Shown here: positions 1-7,468 of the stretch, one piece after another
How positions within the stretch are numbered: position 1 is the first letter of the stretch
Layout: each line of letters starts with the position of its first letter
Source: CAZPKH01 sp964587165
GTDB lineage: Bacteria > Bacteroidota > Bacteroidia > Bacteroidales > Muribaculaceae
Reading direction: 5' to 3'
DNA length: 39,355 nt
NCBI GenBank assembly: GCA_964587165.1
Contig: CAZPKH010000014.1
Coordinates: forward strand, 1 to 39,355
Notes under the pieces: model-generated
The model's database searches: none
Told to the model about the DNA's origin: nothing
Seen by the model: the letters and a program-made list of their open reading frames with translations, nothing else
Translations under genes and position numbers: made by a program

Positions 1-13
1 TTAGAAAAATGTT

Positions 14-44
14 TTTGAAGGTTTGTGGAAAATGTCTACATTTG
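14..44 (+). promoter_or_regulatory. Bacteroidetes-type promoter for the nfnA-like operon
   Basis: TTTG at 14-17, a 19-bp spacer and TACATTTG at 37-44 match the Bacteroidetes sigma-ABfr consensus (TTTG / TAnnTTTG). Transcription would begin near 50. That argues for the ATG at 76 as the start of the first gene rather than the in-frame GTG at 25. Confidence 0.7.
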
Positions 45-75
45 CCGCATACAAGCAGTCAATAATTTATTGGAA

Positions 76-876
76 ATGTATAAAATATTAGACAGGGAGC
101 AGTTCTCGCCGCATGTGGTGAAACTTGTGGTCGAGGCTCCCATGATAGCAAAATCGCGCCGTCCGGGTCACTTTGTGATCGTGCGTACGGGCGAGGGTGG
201 CGAGCGCATACCGCTCACTATCGCCGATGCCGACACTCAGGCCGGCACGATAACCCTTGTAGTTCAGGAGGTAGGCGTATCGACAGCCAAGATATGCGCT
301 CTGCAGCCGGGCGATAGCTTCACCGATGTGGTGGGCCCGCTGGGCAAAGCGACACATATCGACAACTTCGGCACCGTGGTGTGCTGCGGCGGTGGAGTCG
401 GCGTTGCCCCCCTGCTTCCGATCATCAAGGCTATGAAGCAGGCCGGCAACCGTGTGATCAGTGTCCTGGCAGCCCGCACAAAGGATCTCATAATCCTCGA
501 AGACGAAGTGCGCCGCCACTCCGACGAGGTGATCATTATGACCGACGACGGCTCCTACGGCACAAAAGGGCTCGTGACGCAAGGCGTCGAGAGCGTGATA
601 CAGCGCGAGAAGGTAGATCAGGTGGTGACTATCGGGCCGGCGGTGATGATGAAATTCGTGTCGCTCCTCACCAAGAAATATGATGTGCCTACCGTAGCGT
701 CGCTCAACACGATAATGGTCGACGGCACCGGTATGTGCGGCGCTTGCCGTGTGACGGTCGACGGCCGGACACGCTTCGTGTGCATCGACGGCCCCGAGTT
801 TGACGCTCACAAGGTGGACTTCGACGAAATGATGATGCGCCTCAGATCATATAACGTAATCACTCCTGAAAAATGA
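76..876 (+). CDS. Ferredoxin-NADP reductase alpha subunit (NfnA / sulfide dehydrogenase beta-type)
   Basis: A 266-residue FAD/NAD-binding oxidoreductase subunit of the dihydroorotate dehydrogenase electron-transfer/NfnA family. It passes electrons between NAD(P)H, flavin and an iron-sulfur centre in the cytoplasm. The N-terminal half is a flavin-binding barrel. The middle carries the glycine-rich nucleotide motif CGGGVGVAPL. The C-terminus has a cysteine cluster (MCGAC, then FVC) typical of the [2Fe-2S] site. The frame is open to a GTG at 25, but the promoter -7 box lies at 37-44, so the ATG at 76 is preferred. Its stop overlaps the start of the next gene (ATGA), and that gene encodes the matching large subunit. 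The pair therefore probably forms an NfnAB-like complex. Whether it bifurcates electrons or acts as a glutamate synthase or sulfide dehydrogenase partner cannot be decided from sequence. Confidence 0.88.
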   Translation: MYKILDREQFSPHVVKLVVEAPMIAKSRRPGHFVIVRTGEGGERIPLTIADADTQAGTITLVVQEVGVSTAKICALQPGDSFTDVVGPLGKATHIDNFGTVVCCGGGVGVAPLLPIIKAMKQAGNRVISVLAARTKDLIILEDEVRRHSDEVIIMTDDGSYGTKGLVTQGVESVIQREKVDQVVTIGPAVMMKFVSLLTKKYDVPTVASLNTIMVDGTGMCGACRVTVDGRTRFVCIDGPEFDAHKVDFDEMMMRLRSYNVITPEK

Positions 877-2351
877 ATAATCTGACAAACGAAAATACGA
901 CTTCCGCTCCCCGCGATGCCGAGTGGCGCCGGGCTCTGCGTGATGCCCACACCGCCCGCGAGCGCCGCGAGATACCTCGCGTCAAGATGCCCGAACTTCC
1001 GGCCGAGTACCGTGTCACCAACTCTGAGGAGGTCAATCAAGGGCTCTCCGCCGAGCAGGCAGTGCTCGAAGCCACCCGCTGCCTCGATTGCCCCGATCCG
1101 CAGTGTGTCACGGGTTGTCCGGTAGGTATCAATATACCCGGGTTCATAAAAAATGTGGAGCGAGGCGACTACAGCGCAGCCGCAGTCGTGCTCAAAGAGA
1201 CTTCGGCTCTCCCCGCCGTGTGCGGCCGCGTCTGCCCCCAGGAGCGACAGTGCGAGAGCAAGTGTATATACAACAAAATGAAGCTTCCGCCCGTGGCCAT
1301 CGGCTACCTTGAGCGTTTTGCCGCCGATGCCGAGCGTCTGAGCGATAAGACTCCGCAGGTGAGCTCTGCCGCCCCCAACGGTATCCGTGTCGGCGTGGTA
1401 GGCTCAGGCCCCGCCGGGCTCTCGTTTGCCGGCGAGATGGCCAAGCGCGGATTCTCGGTGACGGTGTTTGAGGCGCTCCACGAGATCGGCGGCGTGCTGA
1501 AATACGGTATACCCGAGTTCCGACTCCCCAACTCGATAGTCGACCATGAGATCGACGGTCTCCGCCGTTTGGGTGTCGAGTTTGTGAAAGATTGCGTAGT
1601 GGGCAAGACCGTGAGCTACGACGACCTTAAGGCTGCCGGTTTCCGCGGCCTGTTTGTAGCCTCCGGCGCCGGGCTTCCCAGATTCATGGGTATACCGGGC
1701 GAGAACCTGATCGGCGTCATGTCGTCCAACGAATACCTCACGCGCATCAACCTGATGGGTGCCGGACGCCCCGGCCACGACACACCGGTGCTCCGCGGCA
1801 AGCGTGTAGCCGTGATAGGCGGCGGCAACACGGCTATGGACTCCGTGCGCACCGCCCGTCGCATGGGTGCCGAGGTGGCTATGATAGTGTACCGCCGCAG
1901 CGAGGCCGAGATGCCGGCGCGTGTCGAGGAGGTGAAACATGCCAAAGAAGAGGGCGTGGAGTTTCTCACGCTCCACAACCCTGTGGAGTATCTCGGCGAC
2001 GAAAATGGCCGGGTGCGCGCCATGCGTCTGCAGGTGATGGAGCTTGGCGAGCCCGATGCCTCCGGGCGTCGCTCGCCGGTGCCTGTAGAGGGCAAGATCG
2101 AGGAGCTGCCGGTCGACGAAGTGATTGTGAGCGTCGGCGTCTCGCCCAATCCCCTTATCCCCAATGCTATACCGCAGCTTGAAGTGTCGCGTCGCGGCAC
2201 AATTGTGGTCGACGACTCTACGCTGCAATCGGCGTCGATGCCCGACCTATACGCCGGCGGCGACATAGTGCGCGGCGGCGCTACCGTGATCCTCGCTATG
2301 GGCGACGGGCGCCATGCCGCAGCCGCCATGGCCGAGGCCCTGCTCAGCTGA
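873..2351 (+). CDS. NADPH-dependent oxidoreductase, glutamate synthase small subunit/NfnB type
   Basis: A 492-residue flavoprotein of the GltD/NfnB family. The N-terminal region (about residues 60-140) holds two cysteine clusters for [4Fe-4S] centres (CLDCPDPQCVTGCP, then CGRVCPQERQCESKC). A FAD-binding Rossmann motif (GSGPAGLSFA) follows near residue 175 and an NADPH-binding motif (VIGGGNTAMD) near 310. The C-terminus has the usual flavin-closing GGDIVRGGATVILAMGDG segment. Length is normal for the family. The ATG overlaps the stop of the NfnA-like gene, which implies translational coupling. No large GltB glutamate synthase subunit lies next to it, which favours an NfnAB-type role in NADH/NADPH/ferredoxin balance over glutamate synthesis. 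A strong terminator follows. Confidence 0.9.
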   Translation: MNNLTNENTTSAPRDAEWRRALRDAHTARERREIPRVKMPELPAEYRVTNSEEVNQGLSAEQAVLEATRCLDCPDPQCVTGCPVGINIPGFIKNVERGDYSAAAVVLKETSALPAVCGRVCPQERQCESKCIYNKMKLPPVAIGYLERFAADAERLSDKTPQVSSAAPNGIRVGVVGSGPAGLSFAGEMAKRGFSVTVFEALHEIGGVLKYGIPEFRLPNSIVDHEIDGLRRLGVEFVKDCVVGKTVSYDDLKAAGFRGLFVASGAGLPRFMGIPGENLIGVMSSNEYLTRINLMGAGRPGHDTPVLRGKRVAVIGGGNTAMDSVRTARRMGAEVAMIVYRRSEAEMPARVEEVKHAKEEGVEFLTLHNPVEYLGDENGRVRAMRLQVMELGEPDASGRRSPVPVEGKIEELPVDEVIVSVGVSPNPLIPNAIPQLEVSRRGTIVVDDSTLQSASMPDLYAGGDIVRGGATVILAMGDGRHAAAAMAEALLS

Positions 2352-2372
2352 TCACATGTATAAATTATTGTG

Positions 2373-2412
2373 TGGCCGAAGCTTCTCCCGGGGCTTCGGC
2401 CATAGTTTTTTC
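2373..2412 (+). terminator. Rho-independent terminator after the nfnAB-like operon
   Basis: Perfect 10-bp arms TGGCCGAAGC (2373-2382) and GCTTCGGCCA (2393-2402) enclose a 10-base loop. A run of seven T follows at 2406-2412. Confidence 0.88.
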
Positions 2413-2462
2413 CGAAATAATAAAATTTGATGATACTTTTTCTGTTTCGGTTGTTAAATTTG

Positions 2463-2470
2463 TATATTTG
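2463..2470 (+). promoter_or_regulatory. -7 promoter element for the DUF4301 gene
   Basis: TATATTTG matches TAnnTTTG. The -33 region is weaker (TTTTTCTG ending at 2444). The ATG lies about 60 bp downstream. Confidence 0.6.
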
Positions 2471-2532
2471 CATCGTGCAGAGAGCACAAACTCACCCATT
2501 TTAGCCTTAACCCTAACCCTACTTTACCCTAT

Positions 2533-4059
2533 ATGCTATCAGCAGCAGACATGGCCATACTTGAGGCCAAAAACATCACTCCCGAGCAGCTCGAAGCCCA
2601 GCTTGAGCGACACGCACAAGGTTTTCCCTATCTCGAAGTCAAAGCAGCCGCTACTGCCGGCGCAGGCATTCATCTGCTCACCCCTCAACAGGAGTGTGAG
2701 GCCGTGAGCCGATGGGAGAAATTTCTGGCCGACGGCGGCCATGTGGCCAAATTTGTGCCCGCTTCGGGAGCAGCCTCCCGCATGTTCAAGGCTCTTTACG
2801 AATTTGTCGACTCCGGACAACCGACTGCCCCCGAGGGCTCCATACCGCGGCAGATCATCGACCGTATCGCCGATGTGCCGTTTCTGTCCGAGCTGAAAGC
2901 GGCCGTTGAGAAGATGTATGGACGCGACCTCGACACCCTCCTTTCGGAGGGCGCACATCGCGACATCATCCGCGCAATCATCGATCCCGAAGGGATGGGT
3001 TACGGTCTGCTCCCCAAAGCATTGCTCAGCTTTCATACCTACTCTGACGGGCCGCGCACTCCCTTGGAGGAGCACCTCACCGAAGGCGCTCAGACGGCTG
3101 CCGACGCATCAGGCACAGTTCATCTCCACTTCACCGTGTCGGCCGACCATCACAAGCTGTTTGAGCAGAAACTTGCCGAGGCGATCCCGGCGGCTGAGGC
3201 CCGCACCGGTTGCCGGTTTGATGTGACACTCTCGGAGCAGAGTCCCGCCACCGACACTGTGGCCGCTAATCCCGACGGCACCCCCTTCCGCGAGGGCGAC
3301 GACAACCATCTGCTTTTCCGTCCCGGCGGACATGGTGCTCTGATAGGCAATCTCTCCGACCTCGATGCCACAGTAGTGTTTATAAAAAATATCGACAATG
3401 TTGTGCCCGACACTCTGCGCGACTCCACCGTGCAGTATAAGAAGGTGCTCGCCGGCACACTGATTCAGGCTCACGATACCATCATGCTCCTGCTTGCCGA
3501 GTTGCAGACAAATCCTGAGAAAGGCTTGGAGAAGAGTATAAGATTTTTGACCGACGAGCTGTGCATCACACTCCCCGAGAAATTCAGCTCGATGACCACC
3601 GCCGAGCAGATCGCGTTCGTTACCGCCAAACTGAGCCGCCCGCTGCGTGTGTGCGGCATGGTGCGCAACGAGGGCGAGCCCGGCGGAGGCCCGTTCATCA
3701 CCCGCGATCCCGACGGCTCGTATGCTCCCCAGATACTCGAAAGCCATCAGATCGACCCTGACAATGCCGCCTACGCCGCCATGCTCGCCGGCTCGACACA
3801 CTTCAACCCGGTGGATCTCGTGGTTTACAAAAACGATCCTGACGGCAAGTCATTCGACCTACGGCTCTACACCGATCCCTCGACAGGGTTCATCAGCTCC
3901 AAGTCGAGTCACGGCCGCGAGCTCCGCGCCCTGGAGCTGCCCGGACTGTGGAACGGCGCCATGTCCGACTGGAATACCATTTTTGTCGAAGTGCCCGCCG
4001 ATACGTTCAACCCCGTCAAGACCGTAGCCGACCTTCTCCGCCCCGCCCACCAGGCGTGA
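2533..4059 (+). CDS. DUF4301 family protein
   Basis: A 508-residue cytoplasmic protein that I recognise as DUF4301, a family of unknown function largely confined to Bacteroidetes. No signal peptide or membrane segment is visible. A conserved-looking phosphate-binding-like stretch, PASGAASRMFK, occurs near residue 78, and a glycine-rich GEPGGGPF segment near residue 381. The ATG at 2533 is preceded by its own promoter and by the terminator of the upstream operon, so it is probably monocistronic. It converges with the DUF389 gene across a structured spacer. The PASGAASRM stretch resembles nucleotide-sugar or phosphate-binding loops, but I assign no reaction. Family assignment is confident; function is unknown. 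Confidence 0.85.
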   Translation: MLSAADMAILEAKNITPEQLEAQLERHAQGFPYLEVKAAATAGAGIHLLTPQQECEAVSRWEKFLADGGHVAKFVPASGAASRMFKALYEFVDSGQPTAPEGSIPRQIIDRIADVPFLSELKAAVEKMYGRDLDTLLSEGAHRDIIRAIIDPEGMGYGLLPKALLSFHTYSDGPRTPLEEHLTEGAQTAADASGTVHLHFTVSADHHKLFEQKLAEAIPAAEARTGCRFDVTLSEQSPATDTVAANPDGTPFREGDDNHLLFRPGGHGALIGNLSDLDATVVFIKNIDNVVPDTLRDSTVQYKKVLAGTLIQAHDTIMLLLAELQTNPEKGLEKSIRFLTDELCITLPEKFSSMTTAEQIAFVTAKLSRPLRVCGMVRNEGEPGGGPFITRDPDGSYAPQILESHQIDPDNAAYAAMLAGSTHFNPVDLVVYKNDPDGKSFDLRLYTDPSTGFISSKSSHGRELRALELPGLWNGAMSDWNTIFVEVPADTFNPVKTVADLLRPAHQA

Positions 4060-4083
4060 TACGGTTTAATGGGAGTCTACCAT

Positions 4084-4200
4084 CGCCCTCGGAGGTCGGG
4101 TCCTGAAGGCCCGAGCTCTAAGGATGCGCCCTCCAAGTTTGCACGTGCCCATCAAAGGATGGTGCTTCAAGCTTGGAGCTCGGGCGTTTAAGCGCCCGAG
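4084..4200. other. Highly structured convergent intergenic region
   Basis: Several inverted repeats compete here. CCCGAGCTC (4110-4118) pairs with GAGCTCGGG (4176-4184). CTCCAAG (4131-4137) pairs with CTTGGAG (4172-4178). CCATC (4049+100, i.e. 4149-4153) pairs with GATGG (4158-4162). CTCGGGCG (4179-4186) pairs with CGCCCGAG (4193-4200). No coding frame is convincing. It could be a terminator complex, a structured RNA or an immobile repeat. Confidence 0.55.
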
Positions 4201-4221
4201 GCCATCTCCTCAAATCAAAAG

Positions 4222-4282
4222 TAATCACGGATTATCACAATTGGCACTAAAATATAGTGCAGATAGTGATTATCCGTGATTA
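4222..4282. terminator. Nested inverted repeat, probable bidirectional terminator (copy 1)
   Basis: Outer 17-base arms 4222-4238 and 4266-4282 pair with one mismatch. An inner perfect 6-bp hairpin GCACTA/TAGTGC (4244-4249 and 4255-4260) with loop AAATA sits inside. It lies between convergent genes, and the same outer arm recurs at 26078-26121. Confidence 0.65.
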
Positions 4283-4308
4283 ATTGCATTATCCCACATG
4301 GTGGGTGT

Positions 4309-5655
4309 TCAGCGGGTGATGATGGTGATCGAATCGAGGCCGGTGCGGGCCTGTAGATAGTCGCGCATCCGGTCGCGCCCTCGCAGCAGCCGCGAGGAGG
4401 TGACGAGGGCTACATTGATGGTGTCGGTTCTTAGTCCGTCGGGGCGGCAGGCCACCACACGCCCGAAGGCTATCGACGACACTTCCGGATAGAGCACCCG
4501 GATCTCGGGGGCTACCTCGCGCGACATCGAGTCGAGCATATCGTTGGCGCGCACGACGGCCCGGAGCGAGTCGATTGTGGCCTGCTGGCGGTCGATATGG
4601 CCGGCTAAGTTCTGAATGATCTCCTTCGACTGCTGCTGTGTGTCGGCCAAAGCACCGCTCTGCTCTATAGCGAGACCCTGCTTAATGGATAGGTGTGTGC
4701 CGCGGAGCATGCCGGATTCGTCCATGCGGTAGGCGAGGGCTGTTTCGAGCGAGTCGGTGTCGACGCGTTCGCCTATCAGGCTCACTTCGATATATTTGCT
4801 CCACCCTTTGGTGTAGATGTTGCTGCTGAATATCTGAGTGTTGGGTATGTTGATCTCCTCGTCGACAAATCGTGTGGCATCGCGGGTGAAGAAGCTCGTA
4901 TGTAGCATCATTGCCGTAAGATAAACGGCCGGCAGTATGGTGAGTGTCACGATGGTATATATGATTCGCTTCACGCGGCGGCGGCGTTGCTCGTTGGGGA
5001 AGTTCACCTGCCCGAATCTGAATAGCTTCACACCTATCAGTGTGGCGAAAGCTATAAAGATGGAGTTGATCAGAAAGAGGTAGAACGCTCCGAAGAAGTA
5101 GTTGAGGTTCCATGTGGCAAGGCCGTAGCCCGCGGTGCATAGCGGCGGCATTAGGGCGGTTGCGATGGCCACGCCGGGTATCACGTTGCCTTTGTTTTTG
5201 GTGGCTATGGCCACGATGCCGGCAGCTCCGCCGAAGAATCCTATCAGGCAGTCGTAGATGGTAGGTTGAGTGCGCGCCAGCAGCTCGCTGTGCGCATTGC
5301 TCACCGGCGAGATCAGAAAGTAGAGCGTCGCGGTGGCGACAGAGAAGAGTGCCGCCACCGAAAGATTTCGCGCAGAGCGGCGTATGAGGTTGAAGTCATA
5401 TACACCCACCCCCAGCCCTATGCCTATGATGGGGCCCATAAGCGGGGAGATGAGCATCGCGCCGATTATCACGGCCGGAGAGTTGGTGTTGAGGCCGAGC
5501 GAAGCGATAAAGATCGCTATTATCAGGATAATGATGTTCGATCCGCGGAACGACACACCTTCGATTATCGAGCGTCGGGCCTGCGTCAGGTCGTCGAGGT
5601 CGTCCGAGATGTTGAAATAATTGCGCAGGGCGGCTGTTATCTGAGTGAGCGGCAT
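4309..5655 (-). CDS. DUF389 family membrane protein
   Basis: A 448-residue integral membrane protein of the DUF389 family, whose function is not established. After about 35 polar residues there are several hydrophobic segments: about 37-57 (IIILIIAIFIASLGL), then stretches near 63-85, 95-115, 137-150, 160-180 and 185-205, and a last one near 235-255. The C-terminal part of about 190 residues is soluble. The motif GAMLISPLMGPIIGIG, characteristic of the family, starts near residue 65. The gene follows the GH13 gene by only 50 bp on the same strand and may be read from the same transcript. It has no obvious role in starch use. Family assignment is firm; substrate, if any, is unknown. Confidence 0.85.
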   Translation of the reverse strand: MPLTQITAALRNYFNISDDLDDLTQARRSIIEGVSFRGSNIIILIIAIFIASLGLNTNSPAVIIGAMLISPLMGPIIGIGLGVGVYDFNLIRRSARNLSVAALFSVATATLYFLISPVSNAHSELLARTQPTIYDCLIGFFGGAAGIVAIATKNKGNVIPGVAIATALMPPLCTAGYGLATWNLNYFFGAFYLFLINSIFIAFATLIGVKLFRFGQVNFPNEQRRRRVKRIIYTIVTLTILPAVYLTAMMLHTSFFTRDATRFVDEEINIPNTQIFSSNIYTKGWSKYIEVSLIGERVDTDSLETALAYRMDESGMLRGTHLSIKQGLAIEQSGALADTQQQSKEIIQNLAGHIDRQQATIDSLRAVVRANDMLDSMSREVAPEIRVLYPEVSSIAFGRVVACRPDGLRTDTINVALVTSSRLLRGRDRMRDYLQARTGLDSITIITR

Positions 5656-5705
5656 GATGCTGATGGAATCAGTGATATACGATTACCTCTACAAAAAATA
5701 TCAAA

Positions 5706-7460
5706 TTAATTTGCACCGGCTTTTAACAGGAAGAATTGCGGGCGGTTAGCGTAAAGATTTATCTCACCCTCTACGTCGTCACCGCTTAGCAGGTCGATGC
5801 AGGGGCCGGGCAATGTGAAAGACGAGTCGGCGAGAGGAAAGGCTACTATGACTGTCTGATCGGTCTCCGGGTCAACCTTAGTGATTACAAATCCGTCGGT
5901 AATATCCGTCGACGTCAATGATCCGCGCCACAACGCCGGATAATCATTTCTGAGATGATAATATTGGCGGGTCTCTGTCCACTGTGCTTCTTCGTCGGCA
6001 TCATTTGGCGTAAGGTGTCCTGAGGTGCGTCCGTAGTTGTCGGGGTATCCGGGAGGTATCAATTCGCCATTCTTATCTCCGAACTCATCACCGTAATAAT
6101 TTATAACAGGCTGGGATTGGCAAATTACAGCCGCGTGGAGCATACGCAACTTGTCTCTATCCTTTCCGACTCTCTCATATATGCGGCTCATATCATGATT
6201 CGACAGAAAAGCGGTTGGGAAAACGCCCGAGCGGTAGCGGCGTTGTGTGGGGGGTGTCGACACAAGTTGTTTGATTGTTGCGACACACCAGTTTTTTAGG
6301 ACTTCGTCAACACTCCATCTCCACCATGTGTCCATCACAGTGTTCAATCCTCCCTCTCGCACGGTGGTGAGATTTGCCGGCTCGCCCCAATCTTCAGAAA
6401 GCATGAAGCCTAATATACCCCATTGCTCGCCGGCATCGATGCGTTTTTGGCACTCTTCAAGTTGAACCTGTCGCAGATCTTCCCAATAATTATGGCCTTT
6501 CTGACAAAGAGAGTATGATGAATCGAGGCGCCAGCCGTCAATGCCGAATGATGTCCAATAACGGATCACCTCTTTGAAAAACTCTAACGACTCGGGATAT
6601 ACACATGTCGGAGTAAACGTGGGATCGCCATTGTCTGCAAGGAAGCCTTTAAAATCCATTACAGGGAGCAGTCCGGAGGGCGAGGGCTTTATATGGCCGC
6701 AATTTTCACCGAACGAACAGTCAAGGAATACATATATATTCAGATCATGAGCTTTTTGGAGGAGTTCCTTAAATTCATCCAAAGTGCCGAAATGAGGGTC
6801 GATATTGAAATAGTCCGAGGGGAAATAACCGGTAGCCCTTATTCGGTCGCCCTCGGGATTGTCGGACGAATCAAATATTGGAGTCATCCATATTGCATTC
6901 ATTCCCAAGTCTTTGATGTAGGGCAAAGCATCAATTACACCACGGAGATTGCCGTTCTTGCGCTGTTCGGGTGAGTTCCAGAAATCGCTGTACCCTTCAG
7001 CTCCTCCCTCCCCGTGTTGAAACGAAGCCACCATTATCTGATATATCGACAATGAGCGTAGATCGGTCGACAACGGTTCTTTATCAGCGGTCAGTTTGAA
7101 GGTGTATGTTGCAAGAATATCTGAGTTGCTATTCCTGACATTATATGTCAGAACCGTTTCACCTTGGGGGAGCGCAACGATTGAGTGGTCGGAATATTCC
7201 GTGCCGTTCATATTGATGCTCACCGATTCATGAGGATTATCCAACGTGGATGAAAATGAAAGAGAACCGGTCAAAGGCAACGCTATCTCATAGTCATATT
7301 GTGTGGGGGAGAAATTGATCGCAAGCGGTTTGCCGTTAAGACGCAGATCGACTTCGCTAATGTTGGCCCAGGCCACATTACCGGCAAGTGTCAGCAGGCA
7401 GAGGAGGAGTATTGAAAACCGCCTGGCGGCGTTGGAAATATTTTTATATCTTACAGTCAT
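5706..7460 (-). CDS. Secreted GH13 alpha-amylase family glycoside hydrolase
   Basis: A 584-residue enzyme expected to cleave alpha-glucans outside the cytoplasm. A signal peptide (hydrophobic SILLLCLLTLAG, then VAWA) covers residues 1-32. Residues 35-125 resemble a cadherin-like beta-sandwich domain (LRLNGKPL, then FSPTQYDYEIALP). The catalytic barrel starts near 138. All four GH13 regions are visible: LDCSFGENCGH (246-256), GWRLDSS with nucleophile D313, MLSEDWG with acid/base E356, and FLSNHD with D423. A TTG at 7472 extends the frame, but the ATG at 7460 gives the proper signal peptide and lies just past the stop of the upstream GLUG gene. It is probably co-transcribed with that gene. Local GC is lower than in the flanking housekeeping genes. 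The exact specificity (amylase, neopullulanase or other) is not resolved. Confidence 0.88.
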   Translation of the reverse strand: MTVRYKNISNAARRFSILLLCLLTLAGNVAWANISEVDLRLNGKPLAINFSPTQYDYEIALPLTGSLSFSSTLDNPHESVSINMNGTEYSDHSIVALPQGETVLTYNVRNSNSDILATYTFKLTADKEPLSTDLRSLSIYQIMVASFQHGEGGAEGYSDFWNSPEQRKNGNLRGVIDALPYIKDLGMNAIWMTPIFDSSDNPEGDRIRATGYFPSDYFNIDPHFGTLDEFKELLQKAHDLNIYVFLDCSFGENCGHIKPSPSGLLPVMDFKGFLADNGDPTFTPTCVYPESLEFFKEVIRYWTSFGIDGWRLDSSYSLCQKGHNYWEDLRQVQLEECQKRIDAGEQWGILGFMLSEDWGEPANLTTVREGGLNTVMDTWWRWSVDEVLKNWCVATIKQLVSTPPTQRRYRSGVFPTAFLSNHDMSRIYERVGKDRDKLRMLHAAVICQSQPVINYYGDEFGDKNGELIPPGYPDNYGRTSGHLTPNDADEEAQWTETRQYYHLRNDYPALWRGSLTSTDITDGFVITKVDPETDQTVIVAFPLADSSFTLPGPCIDLLSGDDVEGEINLYANRPQFFLLKAGAN

Positions 7461-7468
7461 GGCTTGTA

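Noticed and set aside
2500..2527. Telomere-like TTAACCCTAACCCTA stretch before the DUF4301 gene
   Set aside because: Only two to three imperfect copies in a short A/C-rich leader; no terminal structure, so coincidence.
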